Shown here: in pieces, positions 1 to 11,014 of the stretch
Position numbering within the stretch: position 1 is the stretch's first letter
Layout of the letters: each line of letters begins with the position of its first letter
DNA from: Congeria kusceri
Lineage: Eukaryota > Mollusca > Bivalvia > Myida > Dreissenidae
Assembly (NCBI GenBank): GCA_027627225.1
Contig: CM051036.1
Span: forward strand, 35,610,426-35,674,425
Direction of reading: 5' to 3'
Length of the DNA stretch: 64,000 nucleotides
Made by a program: the position numbers and the translations under genes
The notes under the pieces: generated by a model
Database searches by the model: none
The model's input: only the letters and a program-made list of their open reading frames with translations
What the model was told of the DNA's origin: nothing

Positions 1-8
1 CAATTTTT

Positions 9-57
9 AGGTGCGTCTTATACTCGGGGGTGTCCTATATGCGAGAATTTACGGTAA
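9..57. repeat. TIR-like fragment GGTGCGTCTTATACTCGG
   Basis: GGTGCGTCTTATACTCGGGG followed by TATGCGAGAATTTACGGTA resembles the end of a common invertebrate DNA transposon family, recognised from memory. It is cut by the window edge. Confidence 0.4.
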
Positions 58-267
58 TGAAAAAGGGTCAGGTAAAAATATCGAGAAAAATGATTTAAGA
101 ACCATTAGCAAAAACACCGCACATCCACTACCCAACTCGTACATTAGTGAGCCCATTTTCACTAACCGATGTTTTGAATCAAATTGATCCTATTCCCCTT
201 TGCGTATTGTTCATATACCATAATTTTCAAACCTGTCACAACAGTATGGTCTTCATCTGTACCAGTT

Positions 268-308
268 CTCAGGTGAGCACCTTGGGCTGTCATGGCCCTC
301 TTGTTAGT
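268..308 (+). repeat. AGCTCACCTGAG element, right-end fragment
   Basis: TTCTCAGGTGAGCACCTTGG and GCTGTCATGGCCCTCTTGTT are the right terminus of the AGCTCACC family. No left end is found within the window. Confidence 0.7.
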
Positions 309-1477
309 TTTACTCTGTTTGTCAAAGGAACTGTTGTCTGTGCTATGTTTTACTGCTGCTAGTCAAAGCTAGATTAATGTTGATCATTCATAAAAGACTG
401 AATGCTAATGTAATGGTAAAGTCAAGGTTTTATTCATTAAAAAAAGTCATGATGAGACGTACATAATCGGAGACAAATGACATCTTGTTGACAGTGCTTA
501 AGACAAGAAATGTCAGCGACATTAATAGAAGAAGACGTGATGTTGATATGTAATGAAGTAAAACTTGATCAAAAGAAATAAAAAGGACTAAATAAACAAA
601 CAATGTTCTAGAGATATTTTGTTGCAGAAAATTAATTTTCTATTGGAAAACATGATGATTCTGATATTATTGTTGTCGCTTTACAAAAATGGGCTCTGAC
701 AGTCATCTCAAAGAACAATTTATTCCAACATTCGGCTTATTTCCATTATTAATATTCTTTTACACTCAAGCCCCAACTTTAAATTATGATATCTTGATAA
801 AAAGTTGTTTGTAAATAAGCATGTGTAGAATGGGACAGAGGATCGTTCTGGAAAACTGTTTACATGCCAACACCATGTTCCTGCCAATTGAGGGTTTTTG
901 TTGACAAACATGTGCCGACTTCTACCATGTTCAATTAATTTTCTGCCCGCGTTATAGGTAGACCTCGTAGATGTTAATTTTGTGCTACATTGGTGTTCTT
1001 TCAATGGTACTTATCGGTTGTGCCACAGATAAATGAATTCCCGCAGAACATTAATGATTAGACTCGTTCCTGGTATTGTTGAATTAAGAGACTGATCATG
1101 GTTATGCTTATCATGAAACTGATGATGGTAGTTATGGTGATACAGATGACGATAATGGTGACATTGGTGATGATTATGAAGTTGATAATTAGATGACCGA
1201 TATATTGCAGATAAATGATAACAATTGCTCACCATTTATGCATGATAATATACGAGTCTAGGTTACCAATTATGATGCTTAATGACAATCAATAGGAAAC
1301 AAATTATGAAGGATAATGATAAATAAGAGCTTACCAATTTTTAAGGATAATTATAAACAGTAGATTACTAATTATAAGGGATAATGATTAACAATAGCTT
1401 ACCAACAATGAAGGTTAATAATAAACAATGTTGTAACAATTTTCTCAAATAACGTATGAATTTTTATTTTGAAAGGA

Positions 1478-1787
1478 GCCGGGCCCAGCTAGCTCAGTTG
1501 GTAGAGCTCTAGACTGTCAGTCCGGGTATCGTGAGTTCGAACCCCAGCCCGGCCACATAACTTGTGTGGGGATTGGTCATGAAATTATTTATACGGCTAT
1601 TCTCCCCCTACCTCTGATTCAAGTAGGGCAGTTGTCAGTTACTGGCATAGGCATATGCACTTAGTACAGGTAAACTGCTTAGATCGGCTAAGCTTGCCCA
1701 GGAAAAGTGTGAGTAGGTTAACTGACCGCCGTGATGTAACTAAAATACTGATAAAAACGGCGAAAAAATCCAACAAACAAACAAACA
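1478..1787 (+). mobile_element. tRNA-Asp-derived SINE, complete, with perfect target duplication
   Basis: The head (about 1480-1555) is a tRNA-like Pol III promoter: A box TAGCTCAGTTGGTAGAG, anticodon-loop region CTGTCAG (GTC, Asp) and B box GAGTTCGAACCCC. The unrelated body contains GTAGGGCAGTTGTCAGTTAC, and the tail is (CAAA)n. The element is flanked by an exact 12-bp duplication ATTTTGAAAGGA at 1466-1477 and 1788-1799, which proves retroposition. A second full copy lies at 32455-32758 and a 3' fragment at 36700-36797. Confidence 0.9.
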
Positions 1788-1868
1788 ATTTTGAAAGGAT
1801 GATAACAATAGTTTACTTATTATGTATGTTAAGTATAAGGGTAAAAAAATGTGATACCAATGTTTCAG

Positions 1869-1968
1869 GACATTATGAAAGAGCTAGAAAATGAGCGTGA
1901 ACGTCGCTGGAAAGCCGAAGTGGCGGCCAAGAAACTGGTGGATCACATCAAAACACTTACTACCAAAG
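1869..1968 (+). CDS. LRRCC1: LRRCC1-like centrosomal coiled-coil protein, exon e1 of 6 in window
   Basis: This internal exon is flanked by an acceptor ending TGTTTCAG and a donor GTTGTT. It starts in phase 0 and ends one base into a codon. It encodes DIMKELENERERRWKAE and then a basic/acidic helix ending KTLTTK. The block ERERRWKAE followed by a KLVDHIK-type helix matches, from memory, the start of the long coiled coil of vertebrate LRRCC1 (EREKRWRAE...). That protein acts at the centrosome and the distal centriole. The exon is all helix, with no Pro or Gly before its last codon. A tRNA-derived SINE ends about 70 bp upstream. The LRR-encoding 5' exons are not in the window. The family call rests on the joined six-exon product; alone this exon would only be called coiled coil. 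Confidence 0.85.
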
Positions 1969-2038
1969 GTTGTTTTTTTCTGAAAATACTTATCAGTTTT
2001 GTTGTTACATTTTGGTTTTGGCAGGTGCTTAGATGTAA

Positions 2039-3151
2039 TACCCTGTCACACTATACCGCATTTCCACTGCATTGGCACGGCGTTGTTTAATTTTCCAAAG
2101 CACAGTGAGATCGCAATAAAAATCTGATATTTTTCGTGAGATGGAGATGTCAAGGCATCCTCACAGTGACAAAGGCTTTGCTACGGAGCTCCCATGACGT
2201 TCTATCACATTCTGCGGAGTTCTTGTTGGCAATTTTCTACACTCTCATGGCGCTTCCACTACGTGCACTGCGCTTTCACTGCGCTGGCAGCGTGTTGGAA
2301 GATGTTTGTTTGCACTACCTATACTGTTTTGTTTGTTTTTGTCGTGCTAACGCCGATGGACGCTGTAGAAGCGCCTTGGGAGCGCATTGATCGCCGTGAC
2401 AGCTCCGTACAGTTGTTGTAAGACTGCAGTAAAATAAATAAGACGCTGTATAAGCACGGTAGAGACACAGTGACATCTCAGTAAACGCTGTACAATCTCC
2501 GTGCAGTCGCCAATGCGACCTCTGTGCGCACCTGCGGAGTTCCTGTGGAGTTGTAGCAGACCTTACTGTGCTGCTATGGCGACCTTATGGCGACCCCACT
2601 GCATTCTTATCAAAACGCCAAGCGTTGGGGTTTATTTTGTGCATGCTCAAAGTGCGCGCAGTGGTTTGGCGTTCTATGCGATCCCAACGTGTCTACTGGC
2701 AATGCCACTGCGTTGCTGTGGCGATGCTTGTGATTGTACTGCACGCGACTCGGCGTTCTAAAACCCCTGTTACACTAGGGGTGCATTCTCACAGCGATTC
2801 AAATGAGTAAAAAAAAAAAGCAAAACGCCGAGGTGCACGCAGTAAGATCGCAAGCATCGCCGCAGCAACGCAGTGGCATTGCCAGTAGACGCGTTGAGAT
2901 CGCATAGAACGCCGAGCGACGGCGCGCACTTTGAGCATGCACAAAACAAACCCCAGCGCGCGGCGTTCTGATAAGAGCGCAGCGGGGTCGCCGTAAGGAT
3001 GCCATAGCAGCACAGTAAGGTCTCCTACAATGCCGTGACATCTCCATCTTCACGAAACATATAAGATTTTTCTTGCGTTCTCACGGCGCTCTGGAAAATT
3101 AAACAAAGCAGTGCCAACGAAGTGGAAATGCCGTATAGTGTGACAGGGGTA
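2039..3151. mobile_element. 1.1-kb fold-back element
   Basis: The ends are long inverted repeats: TACCCTGTCACACTATACCG at left and, inverted, TACCCCTGTCACACTATACG at right. Similarity continues for about 120 bp (TTTAATTTTCCARAGC, GGAGATGTCA). Inner parts at 2550-2760 and 2820-3030 are also inverted copies (TTACTGTGCTGCTATGGC, TGCATGCTCAAAGTGCGCGC, CACTGCGTTGC). The element is clearly GC-richer than its surroundings. The overlapping open frames are not conserved genes. No transposase is seen. Confidence 0.85.
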
Positions 3152-3978
3152 TAACAAAGCCTCTGCCTTTTTGACCATTTCTGCTTAGTTCTACATGTTA
3201 TCCAAAAACATCTGTATTCCTGTGTCCTGTGAATTGCTGGAGGCTTGCCAATCATGTACAAGTAAAAGAGGCTCGATCGCTATGATATTTAAGGAGGGTG
3301 AATTATTTTGTTAGTGATATTAACTGCTGGGATCTGTAACATGTTTCATGTACATAATAGTATTGATTAGTTAATTAAATTAGATGACATGCCTATCTAT
3401 CGAGCAATGAGCTCTAGTTTTCTTTCTTTGCCAATATAATGAATGATCATTTTGTACACGCTCGCAGCAGTTCGGCAGGAAATTGACATGGTTGACCATA
3501 TAATGATGGCAGTTTCAGTGTAGGATTTCTTGAAGAAGGTCAACTGAGTTTATTTTTATATATTGAGGCATGTCGTGGGAAACCCAGGCTTAATGCATGC
3601 AGTCTGCACAGGCTAATCCGGGCTGACACTTTCTGCCTACAATGGATTTATGTTTTGAAGAGACTTCCTTGAAACAGAAAATACCATAAAAGCGGAAAAT
3701 GTCATCCCCGATTAGCCTGTGCTGTGCTGATGACAGTTTACGCACATGCATTAAACCTTGTTTTTTCCATGACAAGCCTCATATTTGTATGATAGTATGT
3801 GTTTTATTGCTTATTCCACCTATAAGGAGATTTCTACCTATTTAAAGCAAAAATTTATATACAAAATTACAAAATGAATATAACTTAAACTTTTCGGAAT
3901 GGGTAAGGAAATGATGAGGGGGCCGTGGCAAGGGGGGGGGGGAGTTCCTCTTTTGGGGGAGGAACCTTCTTGGTTCAG
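3152..3978. other. Intronic sequence between fold-back and satellite
   Basis: It contains the MITE at 3564-3781 and a run of about 11 G at 3932. The first satellite unit begins after TTGGTTCAGAGCC. No exon is seen. Confidence 0.6.
3564..3781. mobile_element. Palindromic MITE, family TGAGGCRTGTCGTGGG, copy 1
   Basis: It starts TGAGGCATGTCGTGGGAAA and ends inverted (TCCATGACAAGCCTCA). Internally it carries the paired motifs GATTAGCCTGTG/CACAGGCTAATC and TTCCTTGAAACAGAAAATAC. It is non-coding. Related copies in this window are at 14068, 19955, 33104, 47176, 54274 and 57264. Confidence 0.9.
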
Positions 3979-6900
3979 AGCCAGTGTCTAACTTATGATC
4001 ATGTTGCAGCAAAAGACATTCATTCACTTCTGCAGTGAGCCATTGTCTAACTTATGATCATGTTGCAGCAAAAGACATTCATTCAGTTCTGCAGTGAGCC
4101 ATTGTCTAACTTATGATCATGTTGCAGCAAAAGACATTCATTCACTTCTGCAGTGAGCCATAGTCTAACTTATGATCATGTTGCAGCAAAAGACATTCAT
4201 TCACTTCTGCAGTGAGCAATTGTCTAACTTATGATCATGTTGCAGCAAAACACATTCATTCACTTCTGCAGTGAGCCATTGTCTGACTTATGATCATGTT
4301 GCAGCAAAAGACATTCATTCACTTCTGCAGTAAGCCATCGTCTAACTTATGATCATGTTGCAGCAAAAGACATTCATTCACTTCTGCAATGAGCAATTGT
4401 CTAACTTATGATCATGTTGCAGCAAAAGGCATTCATTCACTTCTGCAGTGAGCAATTGTCTAACTTATGATCATGTTGCAGCAAAAGACATTCATTCACT
4501 TCTGCAATGAGCAATTGTCTAACTTATGATCATGTTGCAGCAAAAGACATTCATTCACTTCTGCAGTGAGCAATTGTCTAACTTATGATCATGTTACAGC
4601 AAAAGACATTCATTCACTTCTGCAGTGAGCCATTGTCTAACTTATGATCATGTTACAGCAAAAGACATTCATTCACTTCTGCAATGAGCCATTGTCTGAC
4701 TTATGATCATGTTGCAGCAAAAGACATTCATTCACTTCTGCAATGAGCAATTGTCTAACTTATGATCATGTTGCAGCAAAAGACATTCATTCACTTCTGC
4801 AATGAGCAATTGTCTAACTTATGATCATGTTGCAGCAAAAGACATTCATTCACTTCTGCAGTGAGCAATTGTCTAACTTATGATCATGTTACAGCAAAAG
4901 ACATTCATTCACTTCTGCAGTGAGCCATTGTCTAACTTATGATCATGTTACAGCAAAAGACATTCATTCACTTCTGCAGTCAGCCATTGTCTAACTTATG
5001 ATCATGTTGCAGCAAAAGACATTCATTCACTTCTGCAGTGAGCCATTGTCTAACTTATGATCATGTTACAGCAAAAGACATTCATTCACTTCTGCAGTGA
5101 GCCATTGTCTAACTTATGATCATGTTGCAGCAAAAGACATTCATTCACTTCTGCAGTGAGCCATTGTCTGACTTATGATCATGTTGCAGCAAAAGACATT
5201 CATTCACTTCTGCAATGAGCAATTGTCTAACTTATGATCATGTTGCAGCAAAAGACATTCATTCACTTCTGCAATGAGCAATTGTCTAACTTATGATCAT
5301 GTTGCAGCAAAAGACATTCATTCACTTCTGCAGTGAGCAATTGTCTAACTTATGATCATGTTACAGCAAAAGACATTCGTTCACTTCTGCAGTGAGCAAT
5401 TGTCTAACTTATGATCATGTTGCAGCAAAAGACATTCATTCACTTCTGCAGTGAGCAATTGTCTGACTTAAGATCATGTTGCAGCAAAAGACATTCATTC
5501 ACTTCTGCAGTGAGCAATTGTCTGACTTATGATCATGTTGCAGCAAAAGACATTCATTCACTTCTGCAGTAAGTCATTGTCTAACTTATGATCATGTTGC
5601 AGCAAAAGACATTCATTCACTTCTGCAGTGAGCCATTGTCTAACTTATGATCATGTTGCAGCAAAAGACATTCATTCAGTTCTGCAGTGAGCCATTGTCT
5701 AACTTATGATCATGTTGCAGCAAAAGACATTCATTCACTTCTGCAATGAGCAATTGTCTAACTTATGATCATGTTGCAGCAAAAGACATTCATTCACTTC
5801 TGCAATGAGCAATTGTCTAACTTATGATCATGTTGCAGCAAAAGACATTCATTCACTTCTGCAGTGAGCAATTGTCTAACTTATGATCATGTTACAGCAA
5901 AAGACATTCGTTCACTTCTGCAGTGAGCAATTGTCTAACTTATGATCATGTTGGAGCAAAAGACATTCATTCACTTCTGCAGTGAGCAATTGTCTGACTT
6001 ATGATCATGTTGCAGCAAAAGACATTCATTCACTTCTGCAGTGAGCAATTGTCTGACTTATGATCATGTTGCAGCAAAAGACATTCATTCACTTCTGCAG
6101 TAAGCCATTGTCTAACTTATGATCATGTTGCAGCAAAAGACATTCATTCACTTCTGCAGTGAGCCATTGTCTAACTTATGATCATGTTGCAGCAAAAGAC
6201 ATTCATTCAGTTCTGCAGTGAGCCATTGTCTAACTTATGATCATGTTGCAGCAAAAGACATTCATTCACTTCTGCAGTGAGCCATAGTCTAACTTATGAT
6301 CATGTTGCAGCAAAAGACATTCATTCACTTCTGCAGTGAGCAATTGTCTAACTTATGATCATGTTGCAGCAAAACACATTCATTCACTTCTGCAGTGAGC
6401 CATTGTCTGACTTATGATCATGTTGCAGCAAAAGACATTCATTCACTTCTGCAGTAAGCCATCGTCTAACTTATGATCATGTTGCAGCAAAAGACATTCA
6501 TTCACTTCTGCAATGAGCAATTGTCTAACTTATGATCATGTTGCAGCAAAAGACATTCATTCACTTCTGCAGTGAGCAATTGTCTAACTTATGATCATGT
6601 TGCAGCAAAAGACATTCATTCACTTCTGCAATGAGCAATTGTCTAACTTATGATCATGTTGCAGCAAAAGACATTCATTCACTTCTGCAGTGAGCAATTG
6701 TCTAACTTATGATCATGTTACAGCAAAAGACATTCATTCACTTCTGCAGTGAGCCATTGTCTAACTTATGATCATGTTTCAGCAAAAGACATTCATTCAC
6801 TTCTGCAATGAGCCATTGTCTGACTTATGATCATGTTGCAGCAAAAGACATTCATTCACTTCTGCAATGAGCAATTGTCTAACTTATGATCATGTTGCAG

Positions 6901-9250
6901 CAAAAGACATTCATTCACTTCTGCAATGAGCAATTGTCTAACTTATGATCATGTTGCAGCAAACGACATTCATTCACTTCTGCAGTGAGCAATTGTCTAA
7001 CTTATGATCATGTTACAGCAAAAGACATTCATTCACTTCTGCAGTGAGCCATTGTCTAACTTATGATCATGTTACAGCAAAAGACATTCATTCACTTCTG
7101 CAGTGAGCCATTGTCTAACTTATGATCACGTTGCAGCAAAAGACATTCATTCACTTCTGCAGTGAGCCATCGTCTAACTTATGATCATGTTACAGCAAAA
7201 GACATTCATTCACTTCTGCAGTGAGCAATTGTCTAACTTATGATCATGTTGCAGCAAAAGACATTCATTCACTTCTGCAATGAGCAATTGTCTAACTTAT
7301 GATCATGTTGCAGCAAAAGACATTCATTCACTTCTGCAGTGAGCAATTGTCTAACTTATGATCATGTTACAGCAAAAGACATTCATTCACTTCTGCAGTG
7401 AGCCATTGTCTAACTTATGATCATGTTTCAGCAAAAGACATTCATTCACTTCTGCAATGAGCCATTGTCTGACTTATGATCATGTTGCAGCAAAAGACAT
7501 TCATTCACTTCTGCAATGAGCAATTGTCTAACTTATGATCATGTTGCAGCAAAAGACATTCATTCACTTCTGCAATGAGCAATTGTCTAACTTATGATCA
7601 TGTTGCAGCAAACGACATTCATTCACTTCTGCAGTGAGCAATTGTCTAACTTATGATCATGTTACAGCAAAAGACATTCATTCACTTCTGCAGTGAGCCA
7701 TTGTCTAACTTATGATCATGTTACAGCAAAAGACATTCATTCACTTCTGCAGTGAGCCATTGTCTAACTTATGATCATGTTACAGCAAAAGACATTCATT
7801 CACTTCTGCAGTGAGCCATTGTCTAACTTATGATCACGTTGCAGCAAAAGACATTCATTCACTTCTGCAGTGAGCCATTGTCTAACTTATGATCATGTTG
7901 CAGCAAAAGACATTCATTCACTTCTGCAGTGAGCAATTGTCTAACTTATGATCATGTTGCAGCAAAAGACATTCATTCACTTCTGCAATGAGCAATTGTC
8001 TAACTTATGATCATGTTGCAGCAAAAGACATTCATTCACTTCTGCAGTGAGCAATTGTCTAACTTATGATCATGTTACAGCAAAAGACATTCATTCACTT
8101 CTGCAGTGAGCCATTGTCTAACTTATGATCATGTTTCAGCAAAAGACATTCATTCACTTCTGCAATGAGCCATTGTCTGACTTATGATCATGTTGCAGCA
8201 AAAGACATTCATTCACTTCTGCAGTGAGCAATTGTCTAACTTATGATCATGTTGCAGCAAAAGACATTCATTCACTTCTGCAATGAGCAATTGTCTAACT
8301 TATGATCATGTTGCAGCAAACGACATTCATTCACTTCTGCAGTGAGCAATTGTCTAACTTATGATCATGTTACAGCAAAAGACATTCATTCACTTCTGCA
8401 GTGAGCCATTGTCTGACTTATGATCATGTTACAGCAAAAGACATTCATTCACTTCTGCAGTGAGCCATTGTCTAACTTATGATCACGTTGCAGCAAAAGA
8501 CATTCATTCACTTCTGCAGTGAGCCATTGTCTAACTTATGATCATGTTACAGCAAAAGACATTCATTCACTTCTGCAGTGAGCCATTGTCTAACTTATGA
8601 TCATGTTGCAGCAAAAGACATTCATTCACTTCTGCAGTGAGCCATTGTCTGACTTATGATCATGTTGCAGCAAAAGACATTCATTCACTTCTGCAATGAG
8701 CAATTGTCTAACTTAGGATCATGTTGCAGCAAAAGACATTCATTCACTTCTGCAATGAGCAATTGTCTAACTTATGATCATGTTGCAGCAAAAGACATTC
8801 ATTCACTTCTGCAGTGAGCAATTGTCTAACTTATGATCATGTTACAGCAAAAGACATTCATTCACTTCTGCAGTGAGCCATCGTCTAACTTATGATCATG
8901 TTACAGCAAAAGACATTCATTCACTTCTGCAGTGAGCCATTGTCTAACTTATGATCATGTTACAGCAAAAGACATTCATTCACTTCTGCAGTGAGCCATC
9001 GTCTAACTTATGATCATGTTACAGCAAAAGACATTCATTCACTTCTGCAAGGAGCAATTGTCTAACTTATGATCATGTTACAGCAAAAGACATTCATTCA
9101 CTTCTGCAGTGAGCCATTGTCTGACTTATGATCATGTTACAGCAAAAGACATTCATTCACTTCTGCAATGAGCAATTTTCTAACTTTTGATCATGTTACA
9201 TTCATTCACTTCTGCAATGAGCCATTGTCTAACTTATGATCATGTTGCAG
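3979..9250 (+). repeat. 59-bp satellite, ~89 copies, built from the 3' splice site of exon e2
   Basis: The head-to-tail array has a fixed 59-bp period. Each unit contains GTCTAACTTATGATCATGTT followed by GCAGCAAAAGA, CATTCATTCACTTCTGCAG and TGAGCCATT. The last unit is the authentic branch point and acceptor of e2, and the first seven exon bases are part of every unit. Variants are few: CTAAC/CTGAC, TTGCAG/TTACAG/TTTCAG, GCAGTGAGC/GCAATGAGC/GCAGTAAGC, GCCATT/GCAATT. Shared rare variants show higher-order duplication at 9, 11, 12 and 36 units. The penultimate copy (about 9178-9205) has a 10-bp deletion that removes its AG. The array fills about 5.3 of 7.3 kb of the intron. Confidence 0.97.
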
Positions 9251-9369
9251 CAAAAGAGGATGGGGACATGAAGGATCTTGCCATCGATGCCACCTCCAGA
9301 CTCAAGCAGACGGTCATGAATGAGCGGGAAGTGAAACTGAGGCTACAGGAGGAGAACGAACAACTCAAG
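9251..9369 (+). CDS. LRRCC1: LRRCC1-like, exon e2
   Basis: The acceptor is CATGTTGCAG with a CTAAC branch-point match about 20 nt upstream, and the donor is GTAAAA. The exon enters in phase 1: the g left by e1 plus ca gives Ala. It ends in phase 0. It reads AKEDGDMKDLAIDATSRLKQ and continues with an ENEQLK helix. This corresponds to the vertebrate stretch with a TTDRLKE-type core. Its first seven bases (caaaaga) and its whole 3' splice site are also the end of the 59-bp satellite unit filling the upstream intron, so the exon edge is the last member of the array. Downstream the intron is about 11.3 kb. Codon use is GC-richer than the surroundings, as in the other exons. Confidence 0.87.
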
Positions 9370-9952
9370 GTAAAAATGACGGGAAAACATATTACCAGAA
9401 TTAAAAAAAAAAAATGTAAAAAATGGCTGAGAATGACTGTTGCCATGTATAATGTTAACATACTTTATATCACTGATTTTTTGTTAACAAAGTGTGTTTA
9501 TTACATGTTGTTTTACAGTAAAGCACTCTTGAAAATTTGGATGGATCGTATATGATGCATGTTAAGGCTACAGGTCATTTATTAATGAACAATTTTAACC
9601 GTTTCCAAATAATGAACAATGTTCACCGTTCCCAATTGGCTGTGATAGTCAAGTGGAGTTGTTGCTCTAAACACGACCATTAAGAACAGTGTGTGGCCCT
9701 GATCACTGGAAGCTACATGAGGGGTTTTCTGGTGATTTAAGTAATCAGTATTTCATTTGGATATATGAAATTATTGGAAACTGTTCTGTCTCTTGATGAT
9801 TAGGTATGAATAATGATGTGCTATATAGGAAGTAAATACTAGCTAGACAAACTCAAGCTAATTTTGGCTAAAGAAAACAAACTAAAACATGTGGAAGTCT
9901 CTAAATATGTTTTGCTTTGGCTTCTTATTTGTAGTGAAAATTAAACATCTCA

Positions 9953-10084
9953 TATTTAATGGCTGTCATGCTAGTTCCGTATGTCAAACTCGAAGAAAAT
10001 ATACTTGCATTACACAAATATTTAATGGCTGTCATGCTAGTTCCGTATGTCAAATTCGAAGAAAATATACTTGCATTACACAAA
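9953..10084 (+). repeat. 65-bp direct duplication
   Basis: Two adjacent copies of TATTTAATGGCTGTCATGCT plus AGTTCCGTATGTCAAAYTCG and AAGAAAATATACTTGCATTA are 65 bp apart and differ by one or two bases. This is a recent local duplication. Confidence 0.93.
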
Positions 10085-10589
10085 ATTGTGTGTTTATTTA
10101 TTGTTATATAAAGTTGCATTACATAAGTATTTAAGTTATAATTATGAGTTGCATTGAGTGTATTTATTATGAAAATGATGTCAGTCTTTTTGAAAGATTT
10201 TAAAAATAAATTATGTTTTTTAGCACAGTCAATTAAAAAAAAAACTTTTAAAAAAGGAATCTCATTGCTTATTCTTGGAACAGCTGTCACTTTCTAATTG
10301 TGAAGGTTGCATGTAACAAATGTAACTGTCCGACTATAATTTCTATGCAAAGACAATAAACTATCTTGTTCAAACCAGCAATTTCAATATATACATAATT
10401 GTTTATTATAATATTAACCAAGCTTTAAATTATTATTATTTGAACTAATAACTGTGAGTAATTGAAGCACATACTTATGCTTAGGCATTAATTATTTAAA
10501 TGTCAGGTCTTTACTTATAGAAATCTGTCAGAGCATCAAGATACAGTTATCCTTTTCCACTGTCACATAATAAGTACAAAGCAGACTGA

Positions 10590-11000
10590 TGATATTTTTA
10601 TGCTCCCCGAAGGTCTGAATGTCCAGGTGTCAAATGCTTTTGCCCAAAGAGTTAACCCGTAATACTTCATGTCCGCCCATCCGTTCTTCCATCCGTCCAT
10701 CTATCCATCTGTCTGGTACTTCGTTTACATGCGATATCTCAGGAACTAATTACTCGAATTCAGTGAAACTTTACATGCAGCATCCCTACCAGGTGGACAT
10801 GCACACATTGTTAGGTCGCTCCAGTCTGATGATTTTTCAGAGCTATTGCCCTTTGTTTATAGAATGATCAGTTTTATAAGAATTTGTTTTTCCACATGAG
10901 ATTTAATTTACTAATAACTTGAATTCAATTAAACTTAATATGCAGCATCCCTACCAAGAGGACATGTGCATATTGTAAGGTCATTCCGCTTTTCAGGGAG
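10590..11000 (+). repeat. Fragments of a GCTCCCCGAAG-type repeat
   Basis: TATGCTCCCCGAAGGTCTGA opens a stretch with CCGTCCATCTATCCATCTGT. A partly duplicated piece (TGCAGCATCCCTACCA at about 10776 and 10942) follows. Degraded and non-coding. Confidence 0.6.
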
Positions 11001-11014
11001 TTATTGCCCATTTT

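Larger units (their letters stand above)
1..1465. other. Intergenic or intronic AT-rich sequence, no gene seen
   Basis: Apart from the two repeat fragments at 9-57 and 268-308, I see no splice-bounded coding exon. Around 1255-1440 a loose repeat of GATTACTAATTATAAGGGATAA / GCTTACCAA occurs. It is most likely intron of the LRRCC1-like gene, because e1 is an internal exon. Confidence 0.6.

Noticed and set aside
1480..1555. Functional tRNA-Asp gene
   Set aside because: Head of a SINE with body, (CAAA)n tail and target duplication; the same tRNA-like head is at 32455.
2136..3053. Several 75-86 codon frames with shared words on both strands
   Set aside because: They are mirrored because the region is a fold-back; no conserved domain is recognised.
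3979..9250. CRISPR-like or centromeric array
   Set aside because: Units are contiguous with no unique spacers, and the unit is derived from the adjacent exon border; it is an intronic satellite.
9925..10290. 121-codon minus-strand frame
   Set aside because: Spans the 65-bp duplication and AT-rich sequence; repeated words come from the duplication.
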